DNA from: Globodera rostochiensis
Lineage: Eukaryota; Nematoda; Chromadorea; Rhabditida; Heteroderidae
DNA: 64,000 nucleotides
Assembly: GCA_018350325.1 (NCBI GenBank)
Contig: JAEVLN010000009.1
Span: 207,388 to 271,387, forward strand
Direction: 5' to 3'
Position 1 is the stretch's first letter, and each line of letters begins with the position of its first letter. The notes under the pieces are model-generated. The model worked only from the letters and a program-made list of their open reading frames with translations, searched no databases and was not told the DNA's origin. Below are positions 61,630 to 64,000 of this stretch, piece after piece. A program made the translations under genes and the position numbers.

Positions 61630-61735
61630 TCCCAGGCGCAGGTAGTCCTGCTACGCTGCCCACTTTCTACTCTCCTACGAACTTCGTGGGTGAATTTTTT
61701 CCCCCTCCTCCAGATTTTTGCGCCTGGGAGAAGGC
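61630..61735. repeat. Short foldback with TCCCAGGCGCA ends
   Basis: TCCCAGGCGCA near 61630 is mirrored by TGCGCCTGGGA near 61717. The interior contains CCTACGAACTTCGTGGG, itself partly palindromic. Length is about 100 bp; no gene. Confidence 0.6.
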
Positions 61736-61877
61736 ATGAATTAAACAATTGTTATGTAAAGCAAAGTTACTATGTACATATGTAAACAACATCTGTATGT
61801 TGAAATAGGAAAGTTTCGTTGCGATAAAAAAAAAAATTCGAAAAAACTATCTGAAAAGTTCAAGAATTTTTATTAAC

Positions 61878-61916
61878 TAGCGGTTTAGGTGCGCCTAACG
61901 GCGCACCCAAGCGCTA
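61878..61916. other. Strong 38-nt hairpin
   Basis: TAGCGGTTTAGGTGCGCC, a 4-nt loop TAAC, and GGCGCACCCAAGCGCTA pair with one or two bulges or mismatches. It sits just before the satellite. Confidence 0.65.
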
Positions 61917-61949
61917 GAAGTACGGATATGTCATGAACAGATTTGATTG

Positions 61950-64000
61950 AAATACTTCAATTCCCTTTTGGCACTGTTCCCTCTTGACATTTTCTCCATT
62001 TTTACCTTTCACTGTTCCCTTTTGGCATTTTGCCTTTTGGCACTTTTGCCGCTTGGCAATTTTCCACTTGGCACGCACTATTCCTCTTGGCATCTTCTCT
62101 CTTTTTCCCTTTTGACACTTTTCCTTTTTGGCAATTTTCCCTTTTGGCATTTTTTTCGCTTGGAACTTTTCCTCGTATTTGGCATTTCCACCATGGCATT
62201 TCACCTTTTGGCACTTTGTCCATTGGCATTTTCATCTTATTGCACTTTTCCCTCTTGATTTTCCCTTTTTCTCCTTTTGGCACCGTTCCCTCTTGGCATT
62301 TTCCCCGCTTTTGGCTTTTCCCCGTGGCATTTCACCTTTTTGCACTTTGTCCATTGGCATTTTCATCTTATTGCACTTTTCCCTCTTGATTTTCCCTTTT
62401 TCTCCTTTTGGCACCGTTCCCTCTTGGCATTTTCCCCGCTTTTGGCTTTTCCCCGTGGCATTTCACCTTTTTGCACTTTTCCTTTTGGCATTTGCATCTT
62501 GTGGCACTTTTCCCTCTTGAATTCCTTTTTTCCCCTTTTGGCACTGTTCCCTCTTAGCATTTTCTCCCTTTACCTTTTTCCCCTTTGGGCACTTTTTCCG
62601 CTTGCACTGTTTCCTCTTGGCATTTTCTTCCTTTTTACCTTTTCCCTTTTGGCACTTTTCTCTCTTGGCACTGTTTCCTCTTGGCATTTTTCTCTCTTTT
62701 TACCTTTTGACACTTTTCCCTTTTGGCACTGTTCCCTCTTGACATTTTCTTCCTTTTTACCTTTTCCCTTTTAGGCACTTCTTTTGGCATTTTCACTTTT
62801 GGCACTTTTCCCGCTAGGCATTTTCCCCGCTTTTGGCTTTTCCCCCGTGGCATTTCACCTTTTTGCACTTGCATTTTCATCTTGTGGCGCTTTTCCCTCT
62901 TGATTTCCCTTTTTCCCCTTTTGGCACCGTTCCCTTTTGGCATTTTCCCTTTTGGCACTTTTCTCTCTTGGCACTGTTTCCTTTTGGCATTTTCTTTCTT
63001 TTTCCCCTTTTGGCACTTGTATGGCACTTTTCTCTCTTGGCACTTGTGTCCTCTTGGCATTTTCTCTCTTTCTCCCTTTTGACACTTTTCCCTTTTGGCA
63101 CTTTTCCCCTTAGCATTTTCCCCGCTTTTGGCTTTTCCCCAGGCATTTCACCTTTTGGCATCTTCATCTTACGGCACTTTTCGATTTTGACATTTTCCCT
63201 TTTGGCGCTGTTCCCTCTTGGCATTTTCTTCCTTTACCTTTTTCCCCTTTGGGCACTTTTCCCTTTTGGCATTTTGCCTTTTGGCACTTTTCCCTTTTGG
63301 CACTGTTTCCTCTTGGCATTTTTTCTTTTTACCTTTTCCCTTTTAGGCACTTCTTTTGGCATTTTCACTTTTGGCACTTTTCCCGCTAGGCATTTTCCCC
63401 GCTTTTGGCTTTTCCCCAGGCATTTCACCTTTTGGCATCTTCATCTTACGGCACTTTTTGATTTTGACATTTTCCCTTTTGGTGCTGTTCCTTCTTGGCA
63501 TTTTCTCCCTTTACCTTTTTCCCCTTTGGGCACTTTTCGCTTTTGGCATTTTACTTTTTGGCACTTTTGCCGCTTGGCAATTTTCCACTTGGCACTTGTG
63601 TCATCTTGGCATTTTCTCTCTTTTTACCTTTTCCCCTTTAGGCACTTTTCCCTTTTGGCAGTTTTCCTTCTCGGCACTGTTTCCTCTTGGCATTTTCCCT
63701 TTTGGCACTTTTCCTTTTTGCTTTCCTCTAGATTTTTCTTTTTTCCCCTTTTGGCACCGTTCCCTCTTGGCATTTCTCTTTTTCCCTTTTGACATTTTTC
63801 CCTTATGGCACTGTTTCCTCTTGCCATATTCTCTCTTTTTTCCCCTTTTGGCATTTTCTTTTTTGGCACTTTTCCTTTTGGCATCTTCATCTTACGGCAC
63901 TATTCACTCTTGATTTTCCCTTTTGGCACTTTTCCCTTTTGGCACCTTTTTCCGCTTGGCATTTTCCCCGCTTTTGGCTTTTCCCCGTGGCATTTCACCT
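61950..64000. repeat. Degenerate 16-17 bp satellite to the end of the window
   Basis: The core unit on the plus strand is TTTTCCCTTTTGGCAC, with variants CTCTTGGCATTTTC and TTGCC. Longer higher-order duplications exist, for example 62220-62340 repeated at 62345-62465, and 62760-62880 repeated near 63335-63430. Long open frames on both strands (Phe/Leu-rich on plus, Lys-rich on minus) are explained by the unit. I see no gene. Confidence 0.92.

Noticed and set aside
62833..63792. A 319-codon open frame on the plus strand and several Lys-rich frames on the minus strand
   Set aside because: The 16-bp satellite unit has no stop in any frame, so long open frames are expected by construction. No splice sites, start context or family motif support a gene.

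Overview
The window looks like nuclear DNA of a nematode, most likely a plant-parasitic cyst nematode of the Heteroderidae. That placement is inference. Its basis is short introns (about 45-90 bp) in almost every gene, several GC-AG introns that keep the reading frame, an interstitial array of the nematode telomere unit (TTAGGC), nematode-style gene packing, and many mononucleotide G or C runs. Nothing bacterial is present. Most long open frames are antisense or low-complexity shadows, and the real genes had to be assembled exon by exon.

The first 40 kb is gene-rich. In order: the 3' part of a serine carboxypeptidase (+, 1-1656); a class A GPCR (-, 1983-3998); an AT-rich stretch with poly-G runs; an unrecognised predicted type II membrane protein with a coding 24-bp minisatellite (-, 7664-9514); the biotin enzyme subunit MCCC1 (-, 11313-15609); the cohesion and clamp-loader factor DSCC1 (-, 16349-18073); the ER membrane complex subunit EMC8/9 (-, 18208-19396); a 117-residue single-pass membrane protein (-, 20408-21198); the ubiquitin E1 enzyme UBA1, complete in 23 exons (+, 22027-27191); a PLP-dependent ACC-synthase-like aminotransferase (+, 29317-31851); a 313-residue secreted helical protein (+, 33551-35042); and an LSD1/KDM1 histone demethylase (-, 35471-39995).

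From about 40.5 kb the window turns into a repeat-rich accessory region. The last exon of the proteasome activator PSME4/PA200 lies at 40495-40629. Broken copies of internal PSME4-like exons recur at about 49.9-51.9, 51.9-52.6 and (inverted) 59.2-60.4 kb. Between them sits a diverged inverted duplication of about 2.1 kb per arm. It carries LTR-like sequence, a primer-binding-like site and a leader made of small hairpins with a shared loop, and it surrounds a decayed BEL/Pao-type gag-protease. Non-autonomous hAT-like elements with 8-bp target duplications, several foldback families, an Ig-domain exon and the C-terminal part of an M41-like metallopeptidase fill the rest. The final 2 kb is a degenerate satellite of about 16 bp that is open in nearly every frame.

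The observations I rank highest are: (1) an array of seven or eight hairpins whose stems differ but pair, all closing on the loop YCCTTYGAGG; (2) a 22-bp minisatellite made of ten copies of the mccc-1 exon 1/intron 1 splice junction, and a separate array repeating a splice acceptor; (3) the PSME4-like triplication with a hAT-type insertion inside an exon; (4) GC-AG introns splitting highly conserved motifs. All similarity calls are from memory of protein families. No database search was run.
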